Assembly (NCBI GenBank): GCA_963726825.1
Contig: CAVSDT010000002.1
Coordinates: 124,001 to 188,000 of the forward strand
Source: DATLGB01 sp963726825
GTDB lineage: Bacteria; Actinomycetota; Thermoleophilia; Solirubrobacterales; Solirubrobacteraceae
Direction: 5' to 3'
Length of the DNA stretch: 64,000 nucleotides
Part shown: piece after piece, positions 56,606 through 64,000 of the stretch
Layout: each line of letters starts with the position of its first letter
Position numbering within the stretch: position 1 is the stretch's first letter
Program-made: the position numbers and the translations under genes
The notes under the pieces: generated by a model
Database searches by the model: none
The model's input: the letters and a program-made list of their open reading frames with translations, nothing else
Told to the model about the DNA's origin: nothing

Positions 56606-57405
56606 GCGATGCGCAGCGAGCGCACGATGCGCGCGCCCGCCCCGGCCGGGCGGCTGACGAGCCAGCGGCGGCGGCCATCGGCGACCTGGATGAGCTGCTG
56701 ACCGCCGGCGGTCACGGCGACCGCGCGGCGACGGCCGACGCGGGTGAAGCGCAGGGGGGTGCGGCTGCTGCGGTCGAGGGCGCGGCGGGCGTCGAGGCCG
56801 AGCCGGCGGAGCGAGCGCCCGCGGCGGGGGCCGGCGGAGACGCGGACCTCGGCGTCGCGAGGGCCGGTGGCGGTGAGCCCGTTGCGCCTGCGGCGCACCG
56901 TCCAGGCGTCGTCGACGGTCAGGCTCAGGCGCCGGCCGGCGACGCGTCGCGTGACCGTGCGGACGACGGACGACGGCGCGGTCGTGACCGCCGGGCTCGG
57001 CGTCACGGCGGTGGGGGCGGATGTCGGGGTGCGGGCCGCCGCTCGCGCCTGGTCGCCACCCGAGCCCGGGCTGATCGCCGTGGCCGCCACGACCACCGCG
57101 AGCACGACGAACGCCGCCAGCGCCACCGCCGGGGCGAGCCACGGGCGCCGGGCCCGTGCGGGGGCGGCGGGCGCCGACTCGACCGCCGGCACCGGGGGTG
57201 CGTCACGTTGGGGTGGCATAGGACGTACGACGTGCCCCACCGCGGGTTCCGGCGGGGCGACGGCCGGCTCGGGCGCCGGCTGCGCCCACCACGACTGCGT
57301 GCACACCGGGCACCACAGTCCCACGCCCTCCTCGACCGGGTAGCCCTCGGGGAGCTCATCCCGCACCTCGGTGCCGCAGGGCGGGTGCGCGGCGGCGAAG
57401 TCCAT
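56602..57405 (-). CDS. zinc-ribbon-like membrane protein
   Basis: 267-residue protein, not recognised as a whole. N-terminus with possible metal site (HPPCGTEV and LWCPVCTQSWW), proline-rich linker, one membrane helix (LAPAVALAAFVVLAVVVAATAIS), and a C-terminal domain rich in Arg (AGRRLSLTVDDAWTVRRRRNG; GARIVRSLRIA). The ATG overlaps the stop of the VWA-protein gene (TGATG), so it is the third member of the MoxR-VWA operon. Overlaps the adenylate cyclase 3' end by 4 nt. Confidence 0.68.
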   Translation of the reverse strand: MDFAAAHPPCGTEVRDELPEGYPVEEGVGLWCPVCTQSWWAQPAPEPAVAPPEPAVGHVVRPMPPQRDAPPVPAVESAPAAPARARRPWLAPAVALAAFVVLAVVVAATAISPGSGGDQARAAARTPTSAPTAVTPSPAVTTAPSSVVRTVTRRVAGRRLSLTVDDAWTVRRRRNGLTATGPRDAEVRVSAGPRRGRSLRRLGLDARRALDRSSRTPLRFTRVGRRRAVAVTAGGQQLIQVADGRRRWLVSRPAGAGARIVRSLRIA

Positions 57406-58826
57406 CAGCGCACCGGGCGGGTGAGCGCCTTGACGAAGTCCTCGAGCTGCTTGGTGGTCCAGCACTCGTAGGCCTCGCAGTGCTCCTGGTAGGCGGCGAT
57501 CACGGAGTCGCCGTAGTTCCAGTAGAGCATCGGCTCCGGGTTGAGCCAGAACGTCCGGCCGGCCCGCGCCGCGACGCCCGCGAACAGGTCGGCGCGCGGA
57601 TCGCGGCCGTTCGTGCGCGCATCGCCGAGGACGATCACGGTGGCGCGCGGGTGCAGGTCCTCCTCCGTGAGCTCGATGAACTCGCGCCAGACCCTGCCGT
57701 AGTCGGTGTAGCCCGAGACGTCGGCGACGCCGGCGTCGGAGGTGATCGCGCGGGAGACGGCCTTGAAGTCGCGTTCGCGCTCGAAGACCTCCGTGACCTC
57801 CGAGATGCGCTCGACGAACACGAACGAGCGCATCTTGCGGAAGGAGTCGTGGAGGGCGTGGAGCACGGAGAGGAAGAAGACGGAGGCCGACGTCACCGAG
57901 GTCGAGACGTCGCAGAGGACGAAGATCTCCGGCCGCTTGGGGCGCTTGGGCTTGAACTTCAGCTCGACCGGGACGCCGCCCGTCGACAGCGACGCGCGCA
58001 TCGTCGCGCGCACGTCCACATGGGCGTGGCGCTGGGAGCCGGCGGACTGCTTGCCCTGCGTCGCCAGGCGGCGCTTGAGCTGCATCACGATGCGATGGAC
58101 GCTCGCGAGGTCGGCGAGCGGGCCGGACGGGAGCGCGCGGTCGAGGTCGGTGAGTGGACGCGCGGGCGGCAGCGCCTGGTTGCGCTCGATCTGCATCCGC
58201 TCGAGCTCCGTGCGCAGGTGGCGCTCGAAGCGGCGGATGTCCTCCCGCGACGGCGGCGCCTCGGGCTCGCCCGCCTGGTCCTCGGGCGGCCGGACGCCCG
58301 GCTCGGAGCGCAGGCCGAGCGCGCGGCGGATGCGCTGGACGTCGACGCCGAGGACCCCGGAGGCCTGGCCGCGCTGGCCGAAGGCGGCGATCGCCAGCCG
58401 GGCGAGGTCGCGCATGAGGGACTCGTCGCCGTCGCGGATCGCCTGCATGACGGCCTCGCGCAACGCCTCGAGGTCGAGCTCCTGGCCGTCCTCACCGGCC
58501 CCGCCCTCGCCATCGTGGTCCCCGGCGGCGCCGGCGTCGCCCTGGCCCTCGGCGGCGGGCTTGCCCTCGCCCTCGCGCACGTCGAGGTCCAGCGCGGCGG
58601 CCTCCGTGGCGCGGAACAACCAGCGGTCGAAGACGAGCTCGAAGACCTGCAGGTCCTCCGGGGACTTCGCGAGCGTCGCCGCGAGCGCGCCCTTGAACGC
58701 GACGGGGTCGGTCCAGGCGATCTGCTCCAGGGCGGCGATGCCGTCCATCAGCTCCGACGTGCCGACGGCGACGCCCTCCTCGCGCAGCGCGTCGCCGAGG
58801 CCGAGCAGCTGCTGCTCGAAGGCCAC
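57405..58826 (-). CDS. VWA-domain protein, CoxE-like
   Basis: 473-residue cytosolic protein with a C-terminal von Willebrand factor A domain (CoxE family). The MIDAS motif is FVLCDVSTSVTSASVF (DxSxS, ~residue 315), with VIVLGDARTNGRDPR later. The N-terminal ~230 residues carry a helical region and an acidic low-complexity stretch (GQGDAGAAGDHDGEGGAGED). It pairs with the MoxR ATPase encoded 10 nt upstream; MoxR-VWA pairs act as chaperones for metal-enzyme or complex assembly. No enzyme target is adjacent. GTG start at 58826. Confidence 0.85.
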   Translation of the reverse strand: MAFEQQLLGLGDALREEGVAVGTSELMDGIAALEQIAWTDPVAFKGALAATLAKSPEDLQVFELVFDRWLFRATEAAALDLDVREGEGKPAAEGQGDAGAAGDHDGEGGAGEDGQELDLEALREAVMQAIRDGDESLMRDLARLAIAAFGQRGQASGVLGVDVQRIRRALGLRSEPGVRPPEDQAGEPEAPPSREDIRRFERHLRTELERMQIERNQALPPARPLTDLDRALPSGPLADLASVHRIVMQLKRRLATQGKQSAGSQRHAHVDVRATMRASLSTGGVPVELKFKPKRPKRPEIFVLCDVSTSVTSASVFFLSVLHALHDSFRKMRSFVFVERISEVTEVFERERDFKAVSRAITSDAGVADVSGYTDYGRVWREFIELTEEDLHPRATVIVLGDARTNGRDPRADLFAGVAARAGRTFWLNPEPMLYWNYGDSVIAAYQEHCEAYECWTTKQLEDFVKALTRPVR

Positions 58827-58836
58827 GACGGCGGCC

Positions 58837-59715
58837 CTAGGCCGCGAGTCCCAGGCGCACGCCGGCGCGCTCGGCCACCACGTCGAGGTCGGTGCGGTGC
58901 TTGACGATGATCGACATCGTCGAGCGGAACACGTCCTCCGTGATGTCCTCGGCGCCCAGCAGCAGCAGGGCGCGGGCCCAGTCGATCGTCTCCGCGATCG
59001 ACGGCGGCTTCTTGAGGTCCAGCTCGCGCACGTTGTTGACGACCTCGACGAGCCGCCGGGCGACGTGCTCGGAGATCTCGGGGGCATGGAGCCGGATGAT
59101 CTCGAGCTCGTGCTCGGCGTCGGGGTAGTCGAGCCAGAGGTAGATGCAGCGGCGCTTGAGCGCCTCGGTGAGCTCGCGGGAGTTGTTGGAGGTGAGCAGC
59201 ACCACGGGCATGGTGCGAGCCTCGACGCGGCCGAGCTCGGGGATGGAGACCTGGAAGTCCGACAGGAGCTCAAGCAGCATCGCCTCGAACTCCTGATCGG
59301 TCTTGTCGATCTCATCGATGAGCAGGACGACCGGTTCCTCGGCGGAGATCGCGTTCAGCAGCGGCCGCGAGAGGAGGAACTCCTCGCCGAAGATGTCGTC
59401 CTGGACCTGGTCCCAGGCCTCGCCCTCACGCTCGGCCTGGATGCGCAGCAGCTGCTTGCGGTAGTTCCACTCGTACAGCGCCTTGGCCTCGTCGAGGCCC
59501 TCGTAGCACTGCAGGCGCACGAGATCGCGCTCCAGGTAGCGGCTGAGGGCCTTGGCCAGCTCGGTCTTGCCGACGCCCGCGGGGCCCTCGACGAGGATCG
59601 GCTTGCCGAGGCGGGTGGCGAGGTAGGAGACGAGCGCGGTGGTGCCGCCGGGGAGGTAGTCCGCGGCGCGCAGCCCCGCCTCGACCGCCTCGACGGAGTC
59701 GGGGGTGACGGTCAT
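58837..59715 (-). CDS. MoxR-family AAA+ ATPase
   Basis: 292-residue AAA+ ATPase of the MoxR family. Walker A GPAGVGKTE (residues ~44-52), Walker B VVLLIDEIDKTDQEFEA, sensor 1 VLLTSNNSRELTEALKRR with the arginine finger, and sensor 2 region LDYPDAEHELEIIRL. Works with the VWA protein encoded downstream. ATG 59715 lies 11 nt after a -10 box TAGACT, part of a promoter shared with the gene at 59746. Confidence 0.92.
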   Translation of the reverse strand: MTVTPDSVEAVEAGLRAADYLPGGTTALVSYLATRLGKPILVEGPAGVGKTELAKALSRYLERDLVRLQCYEGLDEAKALYEWNYRKQLLRIQAEREGEAWDQVQDDIFGEEFLLSRPLLNAISAEEPVVLLIDEIDKTDQEFEAMLLELLSDFQVSIPELGRVEARTMPVVLLTSNNSRELTEALKRRCIYLWLDYPDAEHELEIIRLHAPEISEHVARRLVEVVNNVRELDLKKPPSIAETIDWARALLLLGAEDITEDVFRSTMSIIVKHRTDLDVVAERAGVRLGLAA

Positions 59716-59726
59716 CGGTCCCCGGG

Positions 59727-59736
59727 AGTCTATGGT
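59727..59736. promoter_or_regulatory. interlocked divergent -10 boxes, moxR / small membrane protein
   Basis: Ten bases AGTCTATGGT. The + strand reads TATGGT (59731-59736), 9 nt before GTG 59746. The - strand reads TAGACT (59732-59727), 11 nt before ATG 59715. The two boxes share the TA; start codons are 30 nt apart. Confidence 0.45.
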
Positions 59737-59745
59737 CGTCGCTCC

Positions 59746-59940
59746 GTGGCCGTCCTCGCTGACCTCGTCCCGTCCGGCGACCCCGACCTGGCGGTCTTCA
59801 TCGTGATCATGCTGCTCGGCTTCGTCGTCGGGACGGCCGGCCACGTCTACAAGTCGACTCCGGTGATCCTCCTGGGGATCGTGCTGATCCTGCTGGCCAC
59901 GATCATCCTGCCGCTGATCGTCTTCCGCGGCGGCTCGTGA
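59746..59940 (+). CDS. small two-helix membrane protein
   Basis: 64-residue protein of two hydrophobic segments (LAVFIVIMLLGFVVGTAGH and PVILLGIVLILLATIILPLIVF) ending RGGS. Not recognised; the shape recalls small DUF-type membrane proteins. GTG start 59746, 9 nt after the shared -10 element. Its stop overlaps the next gene (GTGA), so they are co-translated. Confidence 0.72.
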   Translation: MAVLADLVPSGDPDLAVFIVIMLLGFVVGTAGHVYKSTPVILLGIVLILLATIILPLIVFRGGS

Positions 59941-60332
59941 GCGGCGAGCGCGATCTCGGCGTGCTCCTGCGGGAGCTCGAGCCCGAGCTGCGGCCGGGGA
60001 CATGGGTCTACGTCGCCGATCCCGGGTTCCCGCTCGATGCGGCGGTCACCGTCGACGAGCCGGAGGGCCGCGGCCACGTCGTCGCCCGCGCGGTGGCCGA
60101 GGGTCACGAGCTGGCCTGGAGCTTCGAGGCGGCGTGGATCACCCTGCGCGTCCACTCGGCGCTGGACGCGGTGGGCCTCACGGCGGCGGTGGCGACGGCG
60201 CTGACCACCGAGGGAATCGCCTGCAACGTCGTGGCGGGCCTCCGGCACGACCACCTGCTCGTTCCCGTCGCGCGCGCCGACGACGCCCTGGCCGTCCTGC
60301 GCGACCTGCGCGACCTGCGAACCAGCTCCTAG
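59937..60332 (+). CDS. ACT-domain protein
   Basis: 131-residue protein of the DUF/ACT-type group: LGVLLRELEPELRPGTWVYVADPG, then WSFEAAWITLRVHSALDAVGLTAAVATALTTEGIACNVVAG and DHLLVPVARADDALAVLRDL. ACT domains bind amino acids or similar small ligands. GTG 59937 overlaps the previous stop. The ligand is unknown. Confidence 0.78.
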   Translation: MSGERDLGVLLRELEPELRPGTWVYVADPGFPLDAAVTVDEPEGRGHVVARAVAEGHELAWSFEAAWITLRVHSALDAVGLTAAVATALTTEGIACNVVAGLRHDHLLVPVARADDALAVLRDLRDLRTSS

Positions 60333-60358
60333 CGCCGCCGCGCCGCGGCCGGTGCCGG

Positions 60359-60382
60359 CCGGCCACGCCATGGCGTGGCCGG
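60359..60382. terminator. 24-bp perfect palindrome in convergent junction
   Basis: CCGGCCACGCCA (60359-60370) and its reverse complement TGGCGTGGCCGG (60371-60382), between the ACT-domain gene and the convergent membrane-protein gene. A perfect fold-back with no loop is unusual; it is placed to end both transcripts but has no U tract. Confidence 0.45.
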
Positions 60383-60414
60383 TGGGCGCTGGCGGGTGGG
60401 GGGGTGGGGTCAGG

Positions 60415-61128
60415 TCAGGACCCAGGTCCCCGGCCCGGCGGGGGCGGCGGCGGTGGTGGTGGTGGGGGAGGCGGCGGTGGCGGCGGCGGGAACCGGCGGG
60501 TGGTGGCCTGGTCGTCGTGCGCCGGCGCGTCGGGGAGGACGCGGGTGGGCTCGTCGTCGTGCGGCGCGTCGGGGAGGACGCGGGTGGGCTCGTCGTCGCG
60601 CTCGGCGCCGGCGCGGGCGTAGGCCGCGACCCGGGCCTCGCGGCTCGGCCGGGCCGTCCGGTGCTCGCCGGTCTCGGCCGGGTTCGGCGGTTCGGCGATG
60701 TGGGCCGCGCGCAGGCGCTGGCCGGCCGCGACCAGCACCCCGGCGACGACCATCGTCACGAAGATCCCCCACTGCACGCCGACGGAGCCCTGCTCCACGT
60801 CCGGCTTGTCGAACAGGCGCCACGTGAGCAGCGCGAGCACCCAGCCGCCCGCGATCGTCACGGCCCAGCCGTCCCCGCCGGGCAGGTGGAAGCCGCGCCG
60901 CTGCGCGCGGGACCACAGGAGGAAGAGCACCGCGCCGGCGACGAGCAGCACCGACGCCTCCACGAGCGTGAAGACCCCGAACGCGCTGCGGCTGTCGTGC
61001 ACGATCGCGGGCGGCCGCCCGGTCGGGTAGCTCGTCCGGTACCACGGGAGGAACAGGCACAGGACGAGGGCCAGCGCCGGCACGCCGGCGAGCCGCTCCT
61101 CGGGGCTCAGGCTGCGCAGCGCCCTCAC
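60415..61128 (-). CDS. membrane protein with repeat and polyproline C-terminus
   Basis: 237-residue protein, not recognised. Four hydrophobic segments (GVPALALVLCLFLPWY, LVEASVLLVAGAVLFLLW, AVTIAGGWVLALLTWRLF, GIFVTMVVAGVLVAAGQ). The cytosolic tail has two near-identical units DDEPTRVLPDAP and ends in 18 consecutive prolines followed by GRGPGS. The proline codons mix CCG, CCA, CCC and CCT, so the tract is not a simple triplet slip. Translation of such a run should need EF-P. It shares the GTGA overlap with the gene before it. Confidence 0.72.
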   Translation of the reverse strand: MRALRSLSPEERLAGVPALALVLCLFLPWYRTSYPTGRPPAIVHDSRSAFGVFTLVEASVLLVAGAVLFLLWSRAQRRGFHLPGGDGWAVTIAGGWVLALLTWRLFDKPDVEQGSVGVQWGIFVTMVVAGVLVAAGQRLRAAHIAEPPNPAETGEHRTARPSREARVAAYARAGAERDDEPTRVLPDAPHDDEPTRVLPDAPAHDDQATTRRFPPPPPPPPPPPPPPPPPPGRGPGS

Positions 61129-61523
61129 GCGATGGGGATGTCGCGCACGCGGTCGTCGGCGCCGCCGGTCTCGGCGGCGGAGCGCTCGAACCGGTCGAGG
61201 TACCAGTCGATCACCGCGCGCACGGCGAGCAGCAGCTCGCGCAGCGCCTCCGCGAGCTGGGCGGTCAGCTCCGGCGGGATCGCCTCGCGCAGCGCCCCGA
61301 GCAGGTTGACGACGACCTGCAGCTCGTGCGGGCGCCCGTCGCCGGCGGGCGCGCCGTCGCCGGGCGTGGCCCAGCCGTTGTCCGGGACGTCGCCGACCCG
61401 GTCGCGGAACGCCGCATCGGCAGCGGCGGCGCGGTCGGCGGCGTCGCGCACGAGCCGCTCGGCGGCGGCGTGGGCCGCGTCGACGTGACCGCGCAGGTCG
61501 CGGATGCCGTCCCCGTCGGTCAT
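61125..61523 (-). CDS. hypothetical helical protein
   Basis: 132-residue protein, not recognised. An Ala-rich helix (AAHAAAERLVRDAADRAAAAD) and a second helical part (ELTAQLAEALRELLLAVRAVIDWYLDRF) suggest a helical bundle. Coupled to the downstream membrane-protein gene (GTGA). The following ArsA-like gene ends 36 nt away on the same strand, so a single operon is possible. Confidence 0.65.
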   Translation of the reverse strand: MTDGDGIRDLRGHVDAAHAAAERLVRDAADRAAAADAAFRDRVGDVPDNGWATPGDGAPAGDGRPHELQVVVNLLGALREAIPPELTAQLAEALRELLLAVRAVIDWYLDRFERSAAETGGADDRVRDIPIA

Positions 61524-61559
61524 CGCCGGCCTCGCGGGCCGGCCGGGCGTGGCGCGCGC

Positions 61560-62747
61560 TCAGCCACCGACGGGCTCCGGGACGGGTTCGAAGGTGACCA
61601 CGAGCGCGCCGTCGGCGAACGCGGCAGCGGCGGGGCGCATGGCGGCGAGCGAGGCCGGCAGTGCGATCACGCGCTTGACGGCGCCCACGCGCACGACGAG
61701 CTCGAGCCCGACCTGCTTCAGCGACACGTCGCCCTTGGCGACGAACGGCAGCTCGAGGCGCAGCTGCACCTGATCGCCGACCTCGCGCAGGACCTGCGAG
61801 ACGGATGCGTGGAGCACGGCGTCGGCCTCGACGGCGCCGAAGACGTCCTCGCCCAGCCGGTCGAGCATCGCCTCGCCGACGACCTCACGTTCGAAGAAGG
61901 GCGCGCGCAGCACCGGCACGGGGGCGAAGCCGGACTCGACGAGCTCGAGCTGCTCCTGCTGCACCGCGCGCCAGGCGCCGAAGTAGGTCCCCTCGACCTC
62001 CGCGGGGAAGACGCGGTTGACGACCACCGCATCGGTCAGGTACCCGAACAGGTTCAGGTACGTGAAGGTCCGCATCGTCTCCTTGACCACCATCCGGTCC
62101 GGGGTGGTGACGAGCCGCAGCGAGGTGCGCTCGTCGCGCAGGATCTCGTTCATCGCGACGAGGTTGGCGACGAGCGTCTGCACCTCGGCGAAGACGCGCT
62201 CGTCGGGGAGGTTGACGTCCAGGAAGGCGCGCGCGAGTGGCCGCGCCGCCGCCAGCAGGGCGGTCTCGCGGCCGAGCACCTTGCCGAGCCACCAGCGGGC
62301 GACGTCGGGGAAGGACAGCAGCCGCAGCGTCTCGCCCGTCGGGGCGCAGTCGACGATCACCGCGTCGAACTCCCCCGCGTCCCAGTGGTGCTTGATCTGC
62401 AGGAGGCTGAAGAGCTCGTCGCCGCCGGGCGGGACCGTCAGCTCCTCGGCCGCGATCCGGTCCACGCCGCGTTCGACGAGCATCCCGCCGAGCCATCCCT
62501 GGACCTGCGCCCAGTTGCGCTCCAGCTCGACCTGCGCCTGCACCTGCTGCGCCCACAGGCCGCCACCGAGGTCGGTCGGCTCGGGGCCGATGTCGGCCTC
62601 GAGCGCGTCGGCGAGCGAGTGCGCCGGGTCGGTGGAGAGGACGATGGTCCGGCGCCCCGTGGCCGCCACGCGCCGGGCGGTGGCTGCGGCGACCGACGTC
62701 TTGCCGACCCCGCCCTTCCCCGTGTAGAGGATGGTTCTCGGGCTCAG
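61560..62747 (-). CDS. ArsA/GET3-like ATPase
   Basis: About 395-residue SIMIBI ATPase of the ArsA family. The P-loop is ILYTGKGGVGKTSVAAATA (~residue 7), switch motifs include LSTDPAHSLADALE and VIVDCAPTGETLRLLSFP, and the C-terminal part (LRLELPFVAKGDVSLKQVGLELVVRVG) is an HSP20-like beta domain. Actinobacterial members are not shown to pump arsenite. No ATG or GTG precedes the P-loop in this frame: the best start is CTG 62747 (CTG-AGC-CCG), 13 nt after the upstream stop. Confidence in the start is low. Confidence 0.85.
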   Translation of the reverse strand: MSPRTILYTGKGGVGKTSVAAATARRVAATGRRTIVLSTDPAHSLADALEADIGPEPTDLGGGLWAQQVQAQVELERNWAQVQGWLGGMLVERGVDRIAAEELTVPPGGDELFSLLQIKHHWDAGEFDAVIVDCAPTGETLRLLSFPDVARWWLGKVLGRETALLAAARPLARAFLDVNLPDERVFAEVQTLVANLVAMNEILRDERTSLRLVTTPDRMVVKETMRTFTYLNLFGYLTDAVVVNRVFPAEVEGTYFGAWRAVQQEQLELVESGFAPVPVLRAPFFEREVVGEAMLDRLGEDVFGAVEADAVLHASVSQVLREVGDQVQLRLELPFVAKGDVSLKQVGLELVVRVGAVKRVIALPASLAAMRPAAAAFADGALVVTFEPVPEPVGG

Positions 62748-62760
62748 GATGCCCCGGAGT

Positions 62761-64000
62761 CTATGGGCGTCTCTTGCGCGGTGCGAGCACCTCGATGGTG
62801 CCTTCGACCGGCTCGGCGGTGTTGCCGGCGAGGTCGGTCGCACTGATCGTGACGTCGTAGCCGCGCGTGCTCCGCGGCGGCGTGACCGACCACGAGCGCG
62901 TCCCGTAGCCCTGCACGGTGGATGCGTCGTAGACGAGCCGCCCGCCGCGGCGCAGCTGCACGCGCACCCGGGCGATCTTCGACAGCCGCACCCGCACCCG
63001 CCCGCGTGCGCCCGCGCGCAGCGTGCGCGTGACGAGCGACAGCGTGGGCGCGACGCGGAGCTCGTCGGTGAACGACGCGACCGCGTCGCAGTAGGTCGCC
63101 TCCTTCGTGCGGTCACACAGCGACTGGAGGAACTCGATCAGGACCTTGTGGTAGTTGAGGTCGGACTCGCGCGAGATCGAGCCGCGCGAGTACAGCGACC
63201 AGGCGCCGGTGTCGTAGGTCGGGACCTCGCGGCGCGCGGCCGCCTCGCCCTCGGCGAACAGCCGCGCCGCCACCGGGTCGCCGGACAGCTGGGCGAAGTC
63301 GTAGAGGCCGACGAGCGACTGGATGTAGCCGTTGAGGATGCGCAGCCCGGGCCAGAAGGAGTACTGCGCGTAGTGCCGCCCGCCCGGCGCGGCGACGCGC
63401 ACGCCCTCCGGCGGCCGGGTCCGGAAGATCGCGAGACCGTTGGCCAGCTGCGGGATCAGCTCCGGCCCGCGGCCGGCCTTGACCGCCGCCCGGGCCGTCG
63501 ACTGCAGGCCCGTGCCCTGCGAGAGGCTCGAGGTCCACGGCGGCCTGCCCCCGTCGAAGTCGTAGTAGTACTCCCACGCGGTGCCCCCGGCGCGGGACGC
63601 CTGCAGCGGCAGCAGCTCGTCGAGCAGCGCCGCCATCCGGTCCTGCTCGAGCTTGGAGCGCCAGAGGGCGTTGAGCTTGCCGAAGTTGGCGAGCGGGTGG
63701 AACTGGATCCCCTGGCCCGGCACGGACTGCCACACGAGCTCGGAGCCGGAGAAGGAGATGCGCGCGCCCGCGGCCAGGAGGGAGCCGCTGCCACCCCACC
63801 ACTGCGCGTTGCGCTCCAGCGTCAGGGTCAGCACCGGCACACGGGAGGCGGTCAGCTGGTTGCGGGCGGCGATCGCGGCCACGTCGGCGACGACCCCGCG
63901 CAGCTCGAGCCCGCGGCGGCCGGGGAGCCTGCGACCGAGCCGCCTGGCCCGGCTGTAGGCGTCGCGCGCGGCGAGGAAGCTCGCGCGGTCCAGCGCCCCG
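62761..64000 (-). CDS. D-glucuronyl C5-epimerase-like protein (5' end cut by window edge)
   Basis: At least 410 residues; the open frame continues to base 64000, so the start is outside. The C-terminal half matches the glucuronyl C5-epimerase (GLCE) domain: RHYAQYSFWPGLRILNGYIQSLVGLYDFAQ, YDTGAWSLYSRGSISRESDLNYHKVLIEFLQSL. A final Ig-like beta domain (RGRVRVRLSKIARVRVQLRRGG; YDVTISATDLAGNTAEP) follows. It would modify uronic acids in a polysaccharide, if active. The ATG-like GTG at 63882 is not needed as a start, since the sequence upstream is coding. Confidence 0.8.
   Translation of the reverse strand, partial: GALDRASFLAARDAYSRARRLGRRLPGRRGLELRGVVADVAAIAARNQLTASRVPVLTLTLERNAQWWGGSGSLLAAGARISFSGSELVWQSVPGQGIQFHPLANFGKLNALWRSKLEQDRMAALLDELLPLQASRAGGTAWEYYYDFDGGRPPWTSSLSQGTGLQSTARAAVKAGRGPELIPQLANGLAIFRTRPPEGVRVAAPGGRHYAQYSFWPGLRILNGYIQSLVGLYDFAQLSGDPVAARLFAEGEAAARREVPTYDTGAWSLYSRGSISRESDLNYHKVLIEFLQSLCDRTKEATYCDAVASFTDELRVAPTLSLVTRTLRAGARGRVRVRLSKIARVRVQLRRGGRLVYDASTVQGYGTRSWSVTPPRSTRGYDVTISATDLAGNTAEPVEGTIEVLAPRKRRP

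Noticed and set aside
60421..60500. GGC/GGT repeats as a possible microsatellite or CRISPR-like array
   Set aside because: It is the proline tract of the - strand coding frame; there are no spacers and no direct-repeat structure.
1..64000. tRNA, rRNA, insertion sequences, phage genes, CRISPR
   Set aside because: Nothing recognisable was found by reading; short tRNA-like folds were not supported by anticodon-arm and T-arm consensus.

Overview
The window is very GC-rich, gene-dense bacterial chromosome with strong G/C at third codon positions. The gene content points to an actinobacterium, most likely the Thermoleophilia/Solirubrobacterales group: an actinobacterial-type integration host factor (mIHF), HemQ, a six-gene mce operon with its own ATPase, a type III glutamine synthetase, a Rv1264-like adenylate cyclase, and many leaderless genes. 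This placement is inference from gene content; there is no rRNA in the window. No tRNA, rRNA, CRISPR array, insertion sequence or phage gene was seen. The content is mostly chromosomal housekeeping and cell-envelope genes.

Layout. 1-6.7 kb: truncated LuxR-type ATPase regulator, AI-2E-family transporter, DegV protein, small thioredoxin-fold protein, mtnA, an ABC exporter pair, and an Fe-S group (Grx4, BolA, ErpA). 6.7-15.7 kb: secreted clan GH-A hydrolase, polytopic membrane protein with a thioredoxin-like lipoprotein, ferredoxin-NADP reductase-like flavoprotein, AraC regulator with VOC protein, hemQ, and a fused GT4 glycosyltransferase/flippase-like membrane protein. 15.7-20.5 kb: metH with a conserved small partner and a membrane protein. 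20.5-26.3 kb: nitrogen block: glnA type III divergent from amt-glnK-PucR regulator-glnK2. 26.3-28.8 kb: phosphatases and a lipoprotein. 28.9-44.8 kb: mce lipid-import operon (two YrbE permeases, MlaF/Mkl ATPase, six MCE proteins), followed without a break by an MMPL transporter, a thioredoxin-like protein and a B3/B4-domain protein. 44.9-47.2 kb: small genes and mihF. 47.2-50.7 kb: serine-palmitoyltransferase-like enzyme, GNAT-like acyltransferase, FA2H-type fatty acid hydroxylase and a small membrane protein. 50.7-55.3 kb: alkA-like glycosylase, quinone-oxidoreductase-like protein, and a TPP-riboswitch-controlled thiamine-precursor ABC transporter. 55.3-64 kb: adenylate cyclase, MoxR/VWA/zinc-ribbon group, small genes, ArsA-like ATPase, and a truncated glucuronyl C5-epimerase-like protein.

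Things that stand out: (i) a possible sphingolipid/ceramide-type lipid locus; (ii) four divergent gene pairs 24-30 nt apart whose two -10 boxes interlock in a 10-bp ANNNTANNNT element, within a wider pattern of leaderless genes; (iii) two PII proteins that both lack the modified T-loop tyrosine; (iv) an 80-nt structured repeat in two copies; (v) a 12-bp inverted repeat over the metH promoter; (vi) two apparent frameshifts (AI-2E transporter C-terminus, first MCE gene); (vii) two genes that seem to start at CTG-AGC.
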